Positions 9,192-17,945 of a DNA stretch of 64,000 nucleotides are shown piece after piece. Numbering within the stretch: the first letter of the stretch is position 1; every line of letters begins with the position of its first letter. The translations under genes and the position numbers were made by a program. Origin of the DNA: Pseudomonas saudimassiliensis (lineage in GTDB: Bacteria; Pseudomonadota; Gammaproteobacteria; Pseudomonadales; Pseudomonadaceae). The notes under the pieces are model-generated. The model had not been told where the DNA came from. It saw only the letters and a list, made by a program, of their open reading frames with translations, and did no database searches. The stretch lies in the NCBI RefSeq assembly GCF_000939975.1, contig NZ_LK391969.1, forward strand, positions 2,694,600-2,758,599. The letters run 5' to 3'.

Positions 9192-11003
9192 CTACTTCCC
9201 CTTCAACCGATAATTGATCTGCGCCCGACTCAAACCGATCAGATGCGCCGCCGCCGTCACATTCCCCCCAGTACGCTTCAATGCCTGATCAATCACCAAC
9301 CCCTCGACCTCGCCCAATGAGGTTCGCAGGCGTTCATCTGACCCGTTCAGGAAGGCTGTCAGCCGTTCTATCGCCGGATGGGGGAGGGCCGCAGCAGCGC
9401 CATCGCTCGCCCCGGCAATGGCCATGGGCGCGGCGGTAATCCCCAATTTTCCTTCGGCCGTCAGCCCCAGAGGGGCGTCTTCATCGAACAGCTCCCCGTT
9501 CAAGGTGATGTGCTGCAGGTCCATGGGCTGGCCGTCATCGCAGCTGATCACGCCGCGCTCTACCAGGTTCTGCAGTTCACGGATATTGCCGGGGAAGTCG
9601 TGGGTCAGCAGGGTGTTGATCAGGCGGCTGCTGAAGCCGGGAATGTCCCGCTGGTGCCGTTGGCAGTAGCGTTGCAGGAAGTGGTTCATCAGCAGCGGGA
9701 TGTCTTCCCGGCGCTCGCGCAGGCTGGGAATTCGGATGGGGTAGACGTTCAGGCGGTAGAACAGGTCCTCGCGGAAACGCCCGGCGCGCACTTCGTCGCG
9801 CAGCTGGACGTTGGCGGCGGCTACCAGGCGGACGTCCACGCGGATGGGTTTGTCGCCCCCGACCCGTTCGATCTCACCTTCCTGCAGGGCGCGCAGGATC
9901 TTGCCCTGGGCGTCCAGGCTGAGGGAGACGATTTCGTCGAGGAACAGGGTGCCGCCGTCGGCGCGTTCGAAGCGCCCCGGGCGGCTGCGGTCGGCACCGG
10001 TGAAGGCGCCCCGTTCCACGCCGAAGAGTTCGGCTTCGACCAGGCTTTCCGGCAGGGAGGCGCAGTTGAGGCTGACCAGCGGCCGTTTGTTGCGGCTGCT
10101 GTGCCGGTGCAGGTATTGGGCGAAGAGTTCCTTGCCGACGCCCGATTCGCCCGTGAGCAGCACGGTGGCCTGGGTCGGGGCGACCCGGTGCAGCATGCGC
10201 TGGGACCGCAGAAAAGCTGGCGCGGCGCCGAGCATGGCGGGGGTATCGCTGTCCTGGGTCGCCAGGGGGTACTCGGGCTCCGACATGCCATGAAACAGGT
10301 GGCTGAAGAAGGCGTCCCGTTCCGGGTCCGAGGTGTCGCTATCCAGGTCGGCCCATTGCTCGGCGGGTTTGCCGATGATGCGGCAGGCGGCGTGGCCGGT
10401 GGCGCGGCACTGGGTTTCGCGGAACACCACCATGCGGCCGAGCAGGGCGGAGGCGTAGCCGCTGGCGAAGCCGGTCTGCATCCAGCACACGCATTCGCTG
10501 CCCTGGCCGTGGTGGGCGAGATGCTCCTGGGCTTCGAGGGAGTTGTGCCAGAACATTTCGGCATAGAAATGCCCGGTGCTGCTGTTCATCTCGAAGCGGA
10601 TGGGTTCGACGTTGACCATGCCTTCGAGCATGTTCAGCCGCGGGCCGGCGCTGAACAGGCTGCCGTGGTCACCCTCGGGCCATTGCCGGGATACCTGCTC
10701 GGCCAGCCGCGCCCCGGCGTGCCAGCCGGTGCTGGTGTAGATGCCCCGGGCCTTCTCCAATCCCACCTCCCGGATCAGGTCGCGCCGGATTTCGCCGAAG
10801 GCCGCGCCCTGCATCAGCATGTAGCGCCGCCCGAACAGCCAGATGTTCCCCTGGTCGGGGGCGAAGGCCACGGTTTCCGCCAGGTGCTGTGGGCCGGGTG
10901 AGCCGGTGCTGAGCCGGTCGGAGGGGTCGACGAACAGGTTGCGCCGGTTGGCGAGCAACCGCTGCAACAGGTTCTCGGCGTAATCGGGGAGGTCAGATGG
11001 CAT
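9192..11003 (-). CDS. sigma54-dependent aromatic-sensing activator (XylR/DmpR family)
   Basis: 603 aa with an XylR_N/V4R sensor (about 20-215), AAA+ domain (about 255-480) and C-terminal Fis-type HTH (GGNVTAAAHLIGLSRAQINY). Walker A GESGVGKE is at 285-292; the sigma54-contact loop GAFTGA and Walker B GGTLFLDE are intact. In the V4R domain Cys173, Glu196, Cys199 and Cys207 have exactly the spacing of the zinc ligands Cys155/Glu178/Cys181/Cys189 of PoxR/DmpR. Such proteins are released for ATP hydrolysis by phenols or other aromatics. It is divergent from the pch operon and lies between two sigma54 promoters, so it most likely controls both. No good Shine-Dalgarno precedes the ATG. Confidence 0.92.
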   Translation of the reverse strand: MPSDLPDYAENLLQRLLANRRNLFVDPSDRLSTGSPGPQHLAETVAFAPDQGNIWLFGRRYMLMQGAAFGEIRRDLIREVGLEKARGIYTSTGWHAGARLAEQVSRQWPEGDHGSLFSAGPRLNMLEGMVNVEPIRFEMNSSTGHFYAEMFWHNSLEAQEHLAHHGQGSECVCWMQTGFASGYASALLGRMVVFRETQCRATGHAACRIIGKPAEQWADLDSDTSDPERDAFFSHLFHGMSEPEYPLATQDSDTPAMLGAAPAFLRSQRMLHRVAPTQATVLLTGESGVGKELFAQYLHRHSSRNKRPLVSLNCASLPESLVEAELFGVERGAFTGADRSRPGRFERADGGTLFLDEIVSLSLDAQGKILRALQEGEIERVGGDKPIRVDVRLVAAANVQLRDEVRAGRFREDLFYRLNVYPIRIPSLRERREDIPLLMNHFLQRYCQRHQRDIPGFSSRLINTLLTHDFPGNIRELQNLVERGVISCDDGQPMDLQHITLNGELFDEDAPLGLTAEGKLGITAAPMAIAGASDGAAAALPHPAIERLTAFLNGSDERLRTSLGEVEGLVIDQALKRTGGNVTAAAHLIGLSRAQINYRLKGK

Positions 11004-11043
11004 GGAAAGAAGGGGACCAGTTGTGGTGGGTGTGGAAGACTGT

Positions 11044-11073
11044 GCGGAAAATTATACGTCAACGCGGAAAATT
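11044..11073. promoter_or_regulatory. Direct repeats over the regulator promoter
   Basis: GCGGAAAATT is repeated exactly at 11044-11053 and 11064-11073, a 20-bp period. The first copy overlaps the -10 box of the regulator gene and the second lies in its spacer. The repeats are 82-111 bp upstream of the pch -24/-12 promoter. They could be autoregulatory sites or upstream activating sites. Confidence 0.45.
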
Positions 11074-11079
11074 CTTCAT
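11051..11079 (-). promoter_or_regulatory. sigma70-type promoter for the sigma54 activator gene
   Basis: On the minus strand a perfect TATAAT (11056-11051) lies 17 bp downstream of ATGAAG (11079-11074; 3 of 6 match to TTGACA). It gives a leader of roughly 40 bases before the ATG at 11003. Confidence 0.5.
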
Positions 11080-11103
11080 TTGCGGTGTCGCCGCAGCTCA
11101 AGG

Positions 11104-11121
11104 AATTGACGCTGGTCAATT
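11104..11121. promoter_or_regulatory. Perfect palindrome, candidate activator binding site
   Basis: AATTGAC-gctg-GTCAATT is a perfect 7-bp inverted repeat. Its TTGA...TCAA ends resemble the known XylR/DmpR upstream activating sequences. It ends 33 bp before the -24 element, closer than usual, so it may work with the direct repeats further upstream. Confidence 0.55.
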
Positions 11122-11154
11122 GGCTATGCGGCCTTTCGTCGCCTAGGCTGTAGG

Positions 11155-11170
11155 TGGCATAGAACTTGTA
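11155..11170 (+). promoter_or_regulatory. sigma54 (-24/-12) promoter of the pch operon
   Basis: TGGCATAGAACTTGTA carries the -24 GG and -12 element at canonical spacing, with one departure (TTGTA for TTGCA). It is 90 bp before the pchA start. A 7-bp hairpin (GCGGGTC/GACCCGC, 11201-11220) lies in the leader. Confidence 0.7.
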
Positions 11171-11259
11171 ACGGTGACGGGAATCCCCTTCCCGTGCAGC
11201 GCGGGTCCTACCTGACCCGCCGCACCGCATTGGGGGTTCGAACATAGAGAGAGAACCCA

Positions 11260-12732
11260 ATGAAAAACCAGTCTGCCTATCAGAACCTGGAGCTGCAGCC
11301 CATCGGTGGCCAGTGGCGTGTCGGTCGTGCTGACCGCAACCTGGAGGTCACCGACCCCTATACCGGGGAGCAACTCCTCAGCCTGCCCATGGCGACCCGC
11401 GAAGACCTGGATGAGGCCTATCGCGCCGCCCAGCAAGCCCAGGTCAACTGGGCCGCCATGGGCCCAACGGCGCGGGGCAATGTCCTGCGCCGCGCCGTCG
11501 AGATCTTCGATGAGCGCAAGGATGAAATCATCGACTGGCTCATTCGTGAGTCCGGTAGCACCCGGATCAAGGCGCAGATCGAGTGGGGCGCCGCCCGGGC
11601 CATCACCCTGGAGTCCGCCAGCCTGCCGGGGCGGGTGCACGGCCGTATCCTGCCGTCCGACGTGCCCGGCAAGGAGAGCCGCGTCTACCGCGCGCCGCTG
11701 GGCGTGGTCGGTGTGATCAGTCCATGGAACTTCCCTCTGCACCTGAGCGCCCGTTCGGTATCCCCGGCGTTGGCGCTGGGCAATGCGGTGGTCATCAAGC
11801 CGGCCAGTGACACGCCCGTGACCGGTGGCCTGCTGCTGGCGCATATCTTCCGTGAGGCCGGCCTGCCGGAGGGCGTGCTGAGTGTGGTGGTGGGCGCCGG
11901 TTCGGAAATCGGTGATGCCTTTGTCGAGCATCCGGTGCCGGCGTTCATTTCCTTCACCGGCTCCACCCCGGTGGGGCGCAATATCGGGCGTATCGCTGCC
12001 GGTGGCGAGCACCTCAAGCATGTGGCCCTGGAGCTGGGCGGCAACAGCCCCTTCGTGGTCCTGGCCGATGCGGATGTGGAGGCGGCAGTCAACGCCGCCG
12101 TGGTGGGCAAGTTCCTGCACCAGGGGCAGATCTGCATGGCGGTCAACCGCATCATCGTGGAAGCGCCGCTGGTCGAGGAGTTTACCAAGCGCTTCGTCGA
12201 GCGGGTCAAGGCACTGCCCTACGGCGATCCCCGCAAGGCGGATACGGTCGTGGGTCCGGTCATCAATACCCGGCAGCTGGATGGCCTCAAGACCAAGGTC
12301 AGCACCGCCCAGGCGGAAGGTGCCACGCTGTTGGTGGGTAATGAGCCGCAGGGCAACGTGATGCCACCCCACGTGTTTGGCAACGTGACGGCCGAGATGG
12401 AGATCGCCCGGGAAGAGATCTTCGGTCCGCTGGTGGGTATCCAGAGTGCCCGGGACGCGGAGCACGCGCTGGAGTTGGCCAACAGCACCGAGTACGGACT
12501 GTCCAGTGCCGTCTTCACCCGGGATATTTCCAAGGGCGTGGACTTCGCCCAGCGCATCCGCGCCGGCATGACCCACCTGAACGACATGCCCGTCAACGAC
12601 GAGCCCAACGCGCCCTTTGGCGGCGAGAAGAATTCGGGTCTCGGTCGCTTTAACGGCGACTGGGCCATCGAGGAATTCACTACGGATCACTGGATCACGG
12701 TTCAGCACGCACCGCGTCCCTATCCGTTCTGA
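11260..12732 (+). CDS. pchA: Aromatic aldehyde dehydrogenase (4-hydroxybenzaldehyde dehydrogenase, PchA-like)
   Basis: 490 aa NAD(P)-dependent aldehyde dehydrogenase. Catalytic Cys292 lies in [12 protein letters not shown] and the general base Glu258 in [10 protein letters not shown]; the N-terminal half holds the nucleotide-binding fold ([20 protein letters not shown]). In the p-cresol pathway it oxidises 4-hydroxybenzaldehyde, the product of the flavocytochrome encoded downstream, to 4-hydroxybenzoate. It is first in a four-gene operon with the order pchA-pchC-pchX-pchF described in P. putida. Vanillin or benzaldehyde could also be substrates. Confidence 0.88.
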   Translation: MKNQSAYQNLELQPIGGQWRVGRADRNLEVTDPYTGEQLLSLPMATREDLDEAYRAAQQAQVNWAAMGPTARGNVLRRAVEIFDERKDEIIDWLIRESGSTRIKAQIEWGAARAITLESASLPGRVHGRILPSDVPGKESRVYRAPLGVVGVISPWNFPLHLSARSVSPALALGNAVVIKPASDTPVTGGLLLAHIFREAGLPEGVLSVVVGAGSEIGDAFVEHPVPAFISFTGSTPVGRNIGRIAAGGEHLKHVALELGGNSPFVVLADADVEAAVNAAVVGKFLHQGQICMAVNRIIVEAPLVEEFTKRFVERVKALPYGDPRKADTVVGPVINTRQLDGLKTKVSTAQAEGATLLVGNEPQGNVMPPHVFGNVTAEMEIAREEIFGPLVGIQSARDAEHALELANSTEYGLSSAVFTRDISKGVDFAQRIRAGMTHLNDMPVNDEPNAPFGGEKNSGLGRFNGDWAIEEFTTDHWITVQHAPRPYPF

Positions 12733-12764
12733 AGCAGACAAGCAGATATGCAAAGGAGTCAAAA

Positions 12765-13103
12765 ATGACATTCTTCCCAGGCAGTACCGCTGCCAGCCGG
12801 GCCCTGGCCGCCGCGGTGATCCTGCCGCTGGCGCTGCTGTCCGCTGCCGCCAAGGCGCAGGACACCCCCCAATGGGCCAGCGGCAAGGCCCTGTATGACA
12901 ACGTCTGCGGCCATTGCCATGCCCCGGAAGTGGGGGTGGGCCCCGCGCTGGGTGGCCGTGGGCTTCCCGAAACGTACATCAAGGCCATCGTGCGCAACGG
13001 CTTCAACGCCATGCCCGCCTTCCCGCATTCCTATGTGGATGACGCGTCCATCGCCAAGGTGACGGAATACATCGCCAGCCTGCCGCTGGCAGAACAGCCC
13101 TGA
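12765..13103 (+). CDS. pchC: Cytochrome c subunit of p-cresol methylhydroxylase
   Basis: 112 aa with a Sec signal peptide ending near AAAKAQD, so the mature protein is about 80 residues and periplasmic. A single haem motif CGHCH follows YDNV, and the axial Met is likely in NAMPAFP. PchC accepts electrons from the flavin of PchF and passes them to azurin or another cytochrome. It starts 32 bp after the aldehyde dehydrogenase and has a good ribosome site (AAGGAG). Confidence 0.9.
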   Translation: MTFFPGSTAASRALAAAVILPLALLSAAAKAQDTPQWASGKALYDNVCGHCHAPEVGVGPALGGRGLPETYIKAIVRNGFNAMPAFPHSYVDDASIAKVTEYIASLPLAEQP

Positions 13104-13113
13104 GGAGACTGCC

Positions 13114-13800
13114 ATGACCATCGATCGTCGTTTTGTCCTCAAGGGCATGGCGCTGGGTAGCCTCGCCGGGCTGACCATGGGCGCTGCGCTGCCATCCATG
13201 GCAGGGTCGCATGCTGCGCCTGGCGCGCGTTCCGGTCGCCCGCTGCTGGCACTCGTCGGGCAGGGCGCCCAAAACTCAGCGTTTGTGCAGGGTGTCCGGG
13301 CTGCCGGCGGCCAGCCGCAGTTGCAACAGGTGGAGACCAGCCTGGGCTTCATGCTGGGCCTGGAAAGCCAGCTGCGCAGCGGCCAGCCGATGCAGGTCAT
13401 AGGCCTGCTGGATGACGCCTCGGCGGCGCTAGTGATTGATCTGGCACGTAGCGCTGGGGCCCGGGTGAACTGGATCGGCCAGCACATGGCCACCGTTGGC
13501 CAGAGCCGCCATCACCTGGTTAATACCCAACTTGCCGAAGGCTGCTCACGGCAACTGAGCCGCCAGCTGCACGCCTGCGGAGCCGGTTTTACCCTCAACG
13601 AAGAACGCCAGAACAGTGCCGCACCAGCTCGCCAGTTGGGCGGTCCCGCACGCAGCACGGAGCACTCCGAACAGTGGGCTGCCAGCGTCGGTTATCTGCT
13701 GAGCTCGCTGGGCACCCGTCGTCCGGCGATGGCACCGCTGGTGACTGCCAGCCGCACGCCGCTGTCCGGCAGCTTCGTATCCTTTTCGATCGAGACCTGA
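13114..13800 (+). CDS. pchX: PchX-like exported protein of the p-cresol operon
   Basis: 228 aa of unknown biochemical function. The N-terminus has a Tat-like signal (RRFVLK, then the hydrophobic LGSLAGLTMGAALPSMAG), so it is probably exported folded. No catalytic motif is recognisable; the mature region is Ala/Gly/Gln-rich without cofactor ligands apart from two Cys in the C-terminal half (GCSRQ, ACGAG). The gene lies between the cytochrome and flavoprotein genes, as pchX does in P. putida, with gaps of 10 and 13 bp. A role in assembly or export of the flavocytochrome is plausible but inferred. Confidence 0.75.
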   Translation: MTIDRRFVLKGMALGSLAGLTMGAALPSMAGSHAAPGARSGRPLLALVGQGAQNSAFVQGVRAAGGQPQLQQVETSLGFMLGLESQLRSGQPMQVIGLLDDASAALVIDLARSAGARVNWIGQHMATVGQSRHHLVNTQLAEGCSRQLSRQLHACGAGFTLNEERQNSAAPARQLGGPARSTEHSEQWAASVGYLLSSLGTRRPAMAPLVTASRTPLSGSFVSFSIET

Positions 13801-13813
13801 AGGAGTCTGATCC

Positions 13814-15385
13814 ATGTCTGAACAAAACACTTCGCTGCTGCCCAAAGGGGTAACGCAGGAAAGCTTCGACAAGGCAGTGGAAAAATTCCGCGCCTTGCTG
13901 GGGGATGAAAACGTACTGGTAGAGCAGCAGCAGCTGGTGCCCTACAACAAGATCATGATGTCGGTGGAAAACGCTGCCCACACCCCCTCGGCAGCGCTGA
14001 CCGCGACCACCGTCGAGCAGATCCAGGGCGTGGTGAAAATCTGCAACGAGCACCGCATCCCGATCTGGACCATTTCCACTGGCCGCAACTTCGGCTACGG
14101 CTCGGCTGCTCCCGTGCAGCGCGGTCAGGTGATCCTGGATCTGAAGAAGATGAACAAGATCATCAAGATCGACCCGGAAATGTGCTACGCCCTGGTCGAG
14201 CCGGGTGTTACCTACGGCCAGTTGTACAACTACATCCAGGAAAACGACCTGCCGGTCATGTTGTCATTCTCCGCACCCTCGGCCATTGCCGGCCCGGTGG
14301 GTAACACCATGGACCGTGGCGTGGGCTACACCCCCTACGGCGAACACTTCATGATGCAGTGCGGCATGGAAGTGGTACTGGCCAACGGTGACGTCTACCG
14401 CACCGGCATGGGCGGCGTAAAAGGCAGCAACACCTGGCAGATCTTCAAGTGGGGCTACGGCCCGACCCTGGACGGCATGTTCACCCAGGCCAACTATGGC
14501 ATCACCACCAAGATGGGCTTCTGGCTGATGCCCAAGCCCCCGGTGTTCAAGCCTTTCGAAGTGATCTTCGAAAACGAGGAGGACATCGTCGAGATTGTCG
14601 ATGCCCTGCGTCCGCTGCGCATGAACAACACCATCCCCAACTCGGTGGTGATCGCCAACGTGCTCTGGGAGGCGGGCAGTGCCCACCTGACCCGGGCGCA
14701 GTACATCAGCGAGCCCGGCCACACCCCGGACCACATCCTGAAGAAGATGCAGGACGACACCGGTATGGGCGCCTGGAACCTGTATGCCGCGCTGTACGGC
14801 ACCCAGGAACAGGTCGACGTGAACTGGAAGATCGTTACCGATACCTTCAAGAAACTCGGCAAGGGCCGCATCGTCACCCAGGAAGATGCCGGCGATACCC
14901 AGCCGTTCAAGTACCGCGCCGAGCTGATGTCCGGGGTGCCCAACCTGCAGGAATTCGGGCTGTACAACTGGCGCGGGGGCGGCGGCTCCATGTGGTTTGC
15001 CCCGGTGAGCGAGGCCCGCGGCAGCGAGTGCAGGAAGCAGGCGGCGCTGGCCAAGCGCATCCTGCACAAGCACGGCCTGGACTACGTGGCCGAGTTCATC
15101 GTCGCTCCGCGGGACATGCACCACGTGATCGACGTGTTGTACGACCGCACCAGCGAGGAAGAAACCCAGCGCGCGGACACATGCTTCAACGAGCTGCTGG
15201 ACGAGTTCGAGAAGGAAGGCTACGCCGTGTACCGGGTGAATACCCGCTTCCAGGAGCGCGTGGCGCAGAGCTACGGCGAGGTAAAGCGGGATCTGGAGCA
15301 CGCCATCAAGCGCGCGGTGGACCCGAACAACATCCTCGCACCGGGCCGCTCCGGTATCGACCTGGATACCTACAAGAAGTCCTGA
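13814..15385 (+). CDS. pchF: p-Cresol methylhydroxylase (4-cresol dehydrogenase) flavoprotein subunit
   Basis: 523 aa VAO-family flavoprotein with an N-terminal FAD-binding half (STGRNFGYGSAAPVQRG) and a C-terminal cap. Residues known from p-cresol methylhydroxylase occur at the same numbers: Tyr95, Glu380, Tyr384 (covalent FAD link), Trp394, Glu427, His436, Tyr473 and Arg512. The His attachment residue of vanillyl-alcohol and eugenol oxidases is not used. It hydroxylates p-cresol to 4-hydroxybenzyl alcohol and on to the aldehyde, using water. No signal peptide is visible although its partner cytochrome is periplasmic. A strong terminator follows. Confidence 0.94.
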   Translation: MSEQNTSLLPKGVTQESFDKAVEKFRALLGDENVLVEQQQLVPYNKIMMSVENAAHTPSAALTATTVEQIQGVVKICNEHRIPIWTISTGRNFGYGSAAPVQRGQVILDLKKMNKIIKIDPEMCYALVEPGVTYGQLYNYIQENDLPVMLSFSAPSAIAGPVGNTMDRGVGYTPYGEHFMMQCGMEVVLANGDVYRTGMGGVKGSNTWQIFKWGYGPTLDGMFTQANYGITTKMGFWLMPKPPVFKPFEVIFENEEDIVEIVDALRPLRMNNTIPNSVVIANVLWEAGSAHLTRAQYISEPGHTPDHILKKMQDDTGMGAWNLYAALYGTQEQVDVNWKIVTDTFKKLGKGRIVTQEDAGDTQPFKYRAELMSGVPNLQEFGLYNWRGGGGSMWFAPVSEARGSECRKQAALAKRILHKHGLDYVAEFIVAPRDMHHVIDVLYDRTSEEETQRADTCFNELLDEFEKEGYAVYRVNTRFQERVAQSYGEVKRDLEHAIKRAVDPNNILAPGRSGIDLDTYKKS

Positions 15386-15403
15386 GCCGTTTCAGAGTAA
15401 TCC

Positions 15404-15433
15404 ACAAAGGGCAGCCCTCGGGCTGCCCTTTGT
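15404..15433. terminator. Terminator after pchF
   Basis: Perfect 13-bp stem ACAAAGGGCAGCC-ctcg-GGCTGCCCTTTGT 18 bp after the pchF stop, in a 75-bp convergent gap; it probably works in both directions. Confidence 0.85.
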
Positions 15434-15460
15434 GCGTATGGGCATCTGTTCGTGGCGCGG

Positions 15461-16792
15461 TCAGCGCATGTCAAACATTTCCTGATGGAAGTGCCGGTGT
15501 ACAGGGAAACCCAACGCGGCGAAATCGCGGCGCAACGTCTCGCCAAAACCGGCCGGACCGCAGAACCAGATGCTGGCCTCGCGCCAATCGGGCACCAGAG
15601 CGCGGATGCGTTCGGCGGTGAGATATCCGTCACGGGCGCTGATCAGCAGGTGCATGCGCACATTGGTATCGTCCACGTCGTCGGCTAATCGGGCCAACGC
15701 CTGTTCATCCACCTCGGAGGTGCTGTGGAAAAAATCCACATGTTGGTCTTCGCCCGGATGTGCCGCCAGGTGTTTGAGCCTGGCGACAAAAGGCGTTACG
15801 CCAATCCCGCCGCCGATCCAGATCTGCCGTGGCCGTAGGTCCTCAAAAGTGAAGCAACCATAGGGGCCTTCCACGGTAACCGGCTGGCCGACTTTCAATT
15901 GCTCGGGCAGGGTGCGGGTATGATCGCCCAGGGCCTTGACCACAAAGGTGATCTGCGGGTTATCCGGCCGCCAGTCGGAGGCAATGGTGTAGGGGTGAAA
16001 GCCTTCACGGCTATCGGAGGTAACAAAGGCAAACTGTCCCGGCTTGTGACCTGGCCAAGCGGGCACTCGGGTTTGCACTTCCAAGGATTTAACCTCGGGA
16101 TAATAGTGCAGCCCGGTGATCTGACCCGGTATCTGACGTTGATCACCGATTCGGCGCAGCAGAGATATGACGGCCACCCAGGTGCCGACTGCGAGCAGGG
16201 CGCCGGTCAACCAGCCGATAGGCGTGCTCCAGTAGCTGAATTTGAGCAATACCAGGCTGTGTGCGACCAGCACCACATAGGTGACGGCCATCACCCGGTG
16301 GGTCTGGTAGAACAGCCGATAGGGAATACGTTTGATCAGCGCCAGCGCGAGCAGAATCACCATCGCATAGAAGGCCCACTCCCCAAGGCTTTCAGCATTA
16401 CCGCGCTGGCTGGTAAAAAAAGCTTCCAGAGATTGCTGTGCCGCACCTGGTCCCTTTTGCGGACGTTCCAGCCAGCCCCAGCCGACTGCCCATTTTGGCC
16501 CTTTGGCCGCCAGCCAGTGCATGACCGAGATGACCAATGCTCCGATGCCAAGCCACTTGTGCAACCGGTACATCTTGTCGAGCCCGTCGAGGCGCTGTTC
16601 CAGCCACCTTGGGCGCAGCGCCAGCAGCATGGCCAACCCCATGCAAGTCATGGCCAGTAGACCGCTCAGTTGCACTGCCAGGCTGCGCCAGTTGAAGAAC
16701 CCGCGCGTGTCGACCAGGCCTGGCTCGGCGAACAGCCAGAGCAGCGTAACCAGGAGTAGACTTGAGCAGAACACCCACTTCAATCGACGCAT
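15461..16792 (-). CDS. Ferric reductase-like transmembrane flavoprotein
   Basis: 443 aa from the inner ATG preceded by AGGGG (an in-frame start 45 bp upstream is less likely). About six N-terminal helices carry two histidine pairs with haem-b spacing (HKWLGIGALVISVMH and HRVMAVTYVVLVAH). The C-terminal half is a ferredoxin-reductase module: FAD motif HPYTIAS and NAD(P) motifs GGGIGVTPF and CGPAGFGE. It would move electrons from NAD(P)H across the inner membrane, as NOX/FRE enzymes do. It is last in the co-oriented run after the ECF sigma gene, 107 bp after the His-rich protein. Acceptor unknown. Confidence 0.82.
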   Translation of the reverse strand: MRRLKWVFCSSLLLVTLLWLFAEPGLVDTRGFFNWRSLAVQLSGLLAMTCMGLAMLLALRPRWLEQRLDGLDKMYRLHKWLGIGALVISVMHWLAAKGPKWAVGWGWLERPQKGPGAAQQSLEAFFTSQRGNAESLGEWAFYAMVILLALALIKRIPYRLFYQTHRVMAVTYVVLVAHSLVLLKFSYWSTPIGWLTGALLAVGTWVAVISLLRRIGDQRQIPGQITGLHYYPEVKSLEVQTRVPAWPGHKPGQFAFVTSDSREGFHPYTIASDWRPDNPQITFVVKALGDHTRTLPEQLKVGQPVTVEGPYGCFTFEDLRPRQIWIGGGIGVTPFVARLKHLAAHPGEDQHVDFFHSTSEVDEQALARLADDVDDTNVRMHLLISARDGYLTAERIRALVPDWREASIWFCGPAGFGETLRRDFAALGFPVHRHFHQEMFDMR

Positions 16793-16899
16793 TGCACAGC
16801 CCCTGAAAGGTCGAAAACCAGAACCCGCAACGGTCATTGAATGCCTTTGGTTGGAATTAATCCATGACTGGCGTCAAATGGGGTCGAGTCAGCAGATAC

Positions 16900-17391
16900 T
16901 CAGTGAGCGACAGGTACGAAGCCCGGATCGTCAAAGTAACGATGATAGGCATCCAGAGCCTGGACCACCTGCACGGCGCCGGCGCGGGGCGCGTCATTGG
17001 CGTTGCCTGCCATCTTTTCCGAGCCAGCCATGAGCTGCGCGATGATCATATGCAGCTGGGCATCGGCATCCTCAGGCAGATCGCAGTTGTTGATCATATG
17101 GGCGACGCTGTCATTGACCTTGGCGGCCAGCGGTAGATAACCTTCCGCAGACAGTTGGTCGTTATGTATGGCGTCCAGCGACGCACGCATGGTCGCGCTG
17201 ATGTCGCCCATGGCCTCGCCGAGCGGAGCATCAATGGCCCATTTCTCCCCGTTATTGAGCTGTAATGCAAAGGGCGCATCGCCGTGATCATGGTCATGCT
17301 CAGCGGTATCGGCGGCCAGGCTGATACTGGAAACAAGCAGCGCGGCAACCAGAGTGAAGGGCAGGGCAGCAGTGGAAAGCTTGATGGACAT
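16900..17391 (-). CDS. Exported His-rich protein of unknown function
   Basis: 163 aa from an ATG with GGAGG six bases upstream; longer in-frame starts lack one. The signal peptide ends near ISLAA and is followed at once by HDHDHGD, a likely metal-binding cluster. Further on come a conserved-looking block (NNGEKWAIDAPLGEAMGDI), a single Cys (INNCDLPEDADAQLH) and a short C-terminus ending FVPVAH. I do not recognise a characterised family. Its place between a CpxP-like protein and a haem/flavin oxidoreductase under an ECF sigma factor suggests a periplasmic metal or redox role. Confidence 0.75.
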   Translation of the reverse strand: MSIKLSTAALPFTLVAALLVSSISLAADTAEHDHDHGDAPFALQLNNGEKWAIDAPLGEAMGDISATMRASLDAIHNDQLSAEGYLPLAAKVNDSVAHMINNCDLPEDADAQLHMIIAQLMAGSEKMAGNANDAPRAGAVQVVQALDAYHRYFDDPGFVPVAH

Positions 17392-17489
17392 GATGAACCT
17401 CCGATTCAAGAAGAACAGATCGGTCAACAAGACCGGTTTCAACTGTACTAACGCAACGGCGCTCTGATTTGTTCCATCAACGGATGAAT

Positions 17490-17945
17490 TCATTCGTTAT
17501 GCAGCTTTTCCACATCCGACGACGCCATGGCCTGCTGGGTCAGCAAGTACGCCAGCCGCTGGCGCTGCTGATCATTCAGAATCTCCCGTTCCCTGAGCAA
17601 TTGATCTATTACCAGTTGCTGCTGATGTTGTTGCTGCGCAGCCAATAGCTGCTGTTCGTTACTGACGCGCTCGGCATCCAAAGGCTCAGTGAAAATACTG
17701 TCGATCAGGCGATTGCGCTGTTGCTGGATGGCTTGGGTGGTTTGCTCCAGCTCCAGCAGAAAGGGATCTTCAATGTGTTGCCACTGCTGGCGCTGCTGCT
17801 CATTCAGTTGCAGCTCTCTGACCAACAGCGGCTCTCCGGGCTGCTGGGTGCGCTCCACCAGATACTGCCAGCCAAGGGCGCCGAGTACGCCAAGGTTGAA
17901 CAGGAGCGATATCAACAGCGCCGGGCGCAGGAGGTTGGTATGCAT
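17490..17945 (-). CDS. CpxP/Spy-like periplasmic heavy-metal sensor family protein
   Basis: 151 aa with one N-terminal membrane anchor or signal (LLISLLFNLGVLGALGWQYL) and a Gln/Glu/Arg-rich all-helical body with LNEQQRQQW and LNDQQRQRLAYLL. These are LTxxQ-type repeats of the Spy/CpxP/CnrX group. In CnrX-type systems such a protein senses metal in the periplasm and acts with the anti-sigma factor. Its ATG overlaps the stop of the anti-sigma gene (TAATG), indicating coupling. Confidence 0.7.
   Translation of the reverse strand: MHTNLLRPALLISLLFNLGVLGALGWQYLVERTQQPGEPLLVRELQLNEQQRQQWQHIEDPFLLELEQTTQAIQQQRNRLIDSIFTEPLDAERVSNEQQLLAAQQQHQQQLVIDQLLREREILNDQQRQRLAYLLTQQAMASSDVEKLHNE

Noticed and set aside
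9378-10901. 507-codon plus-strand open frame opposite the sigma54 activator
   Set aside because: Low-complexity Gly/Ala/Val-rich shadow; the minus-strand product has every AAA+ motif.
13814-15385. Vanillyl-alcohol oxidase or eugenol oxidase instead of p-cresol methylhydroxylase
   Set aside because: Those enzymes link FAD through a His in this region; here Tyr384 is conserved at the p-cresol enzyme position and a cytochrome subunit gene is in the operon.
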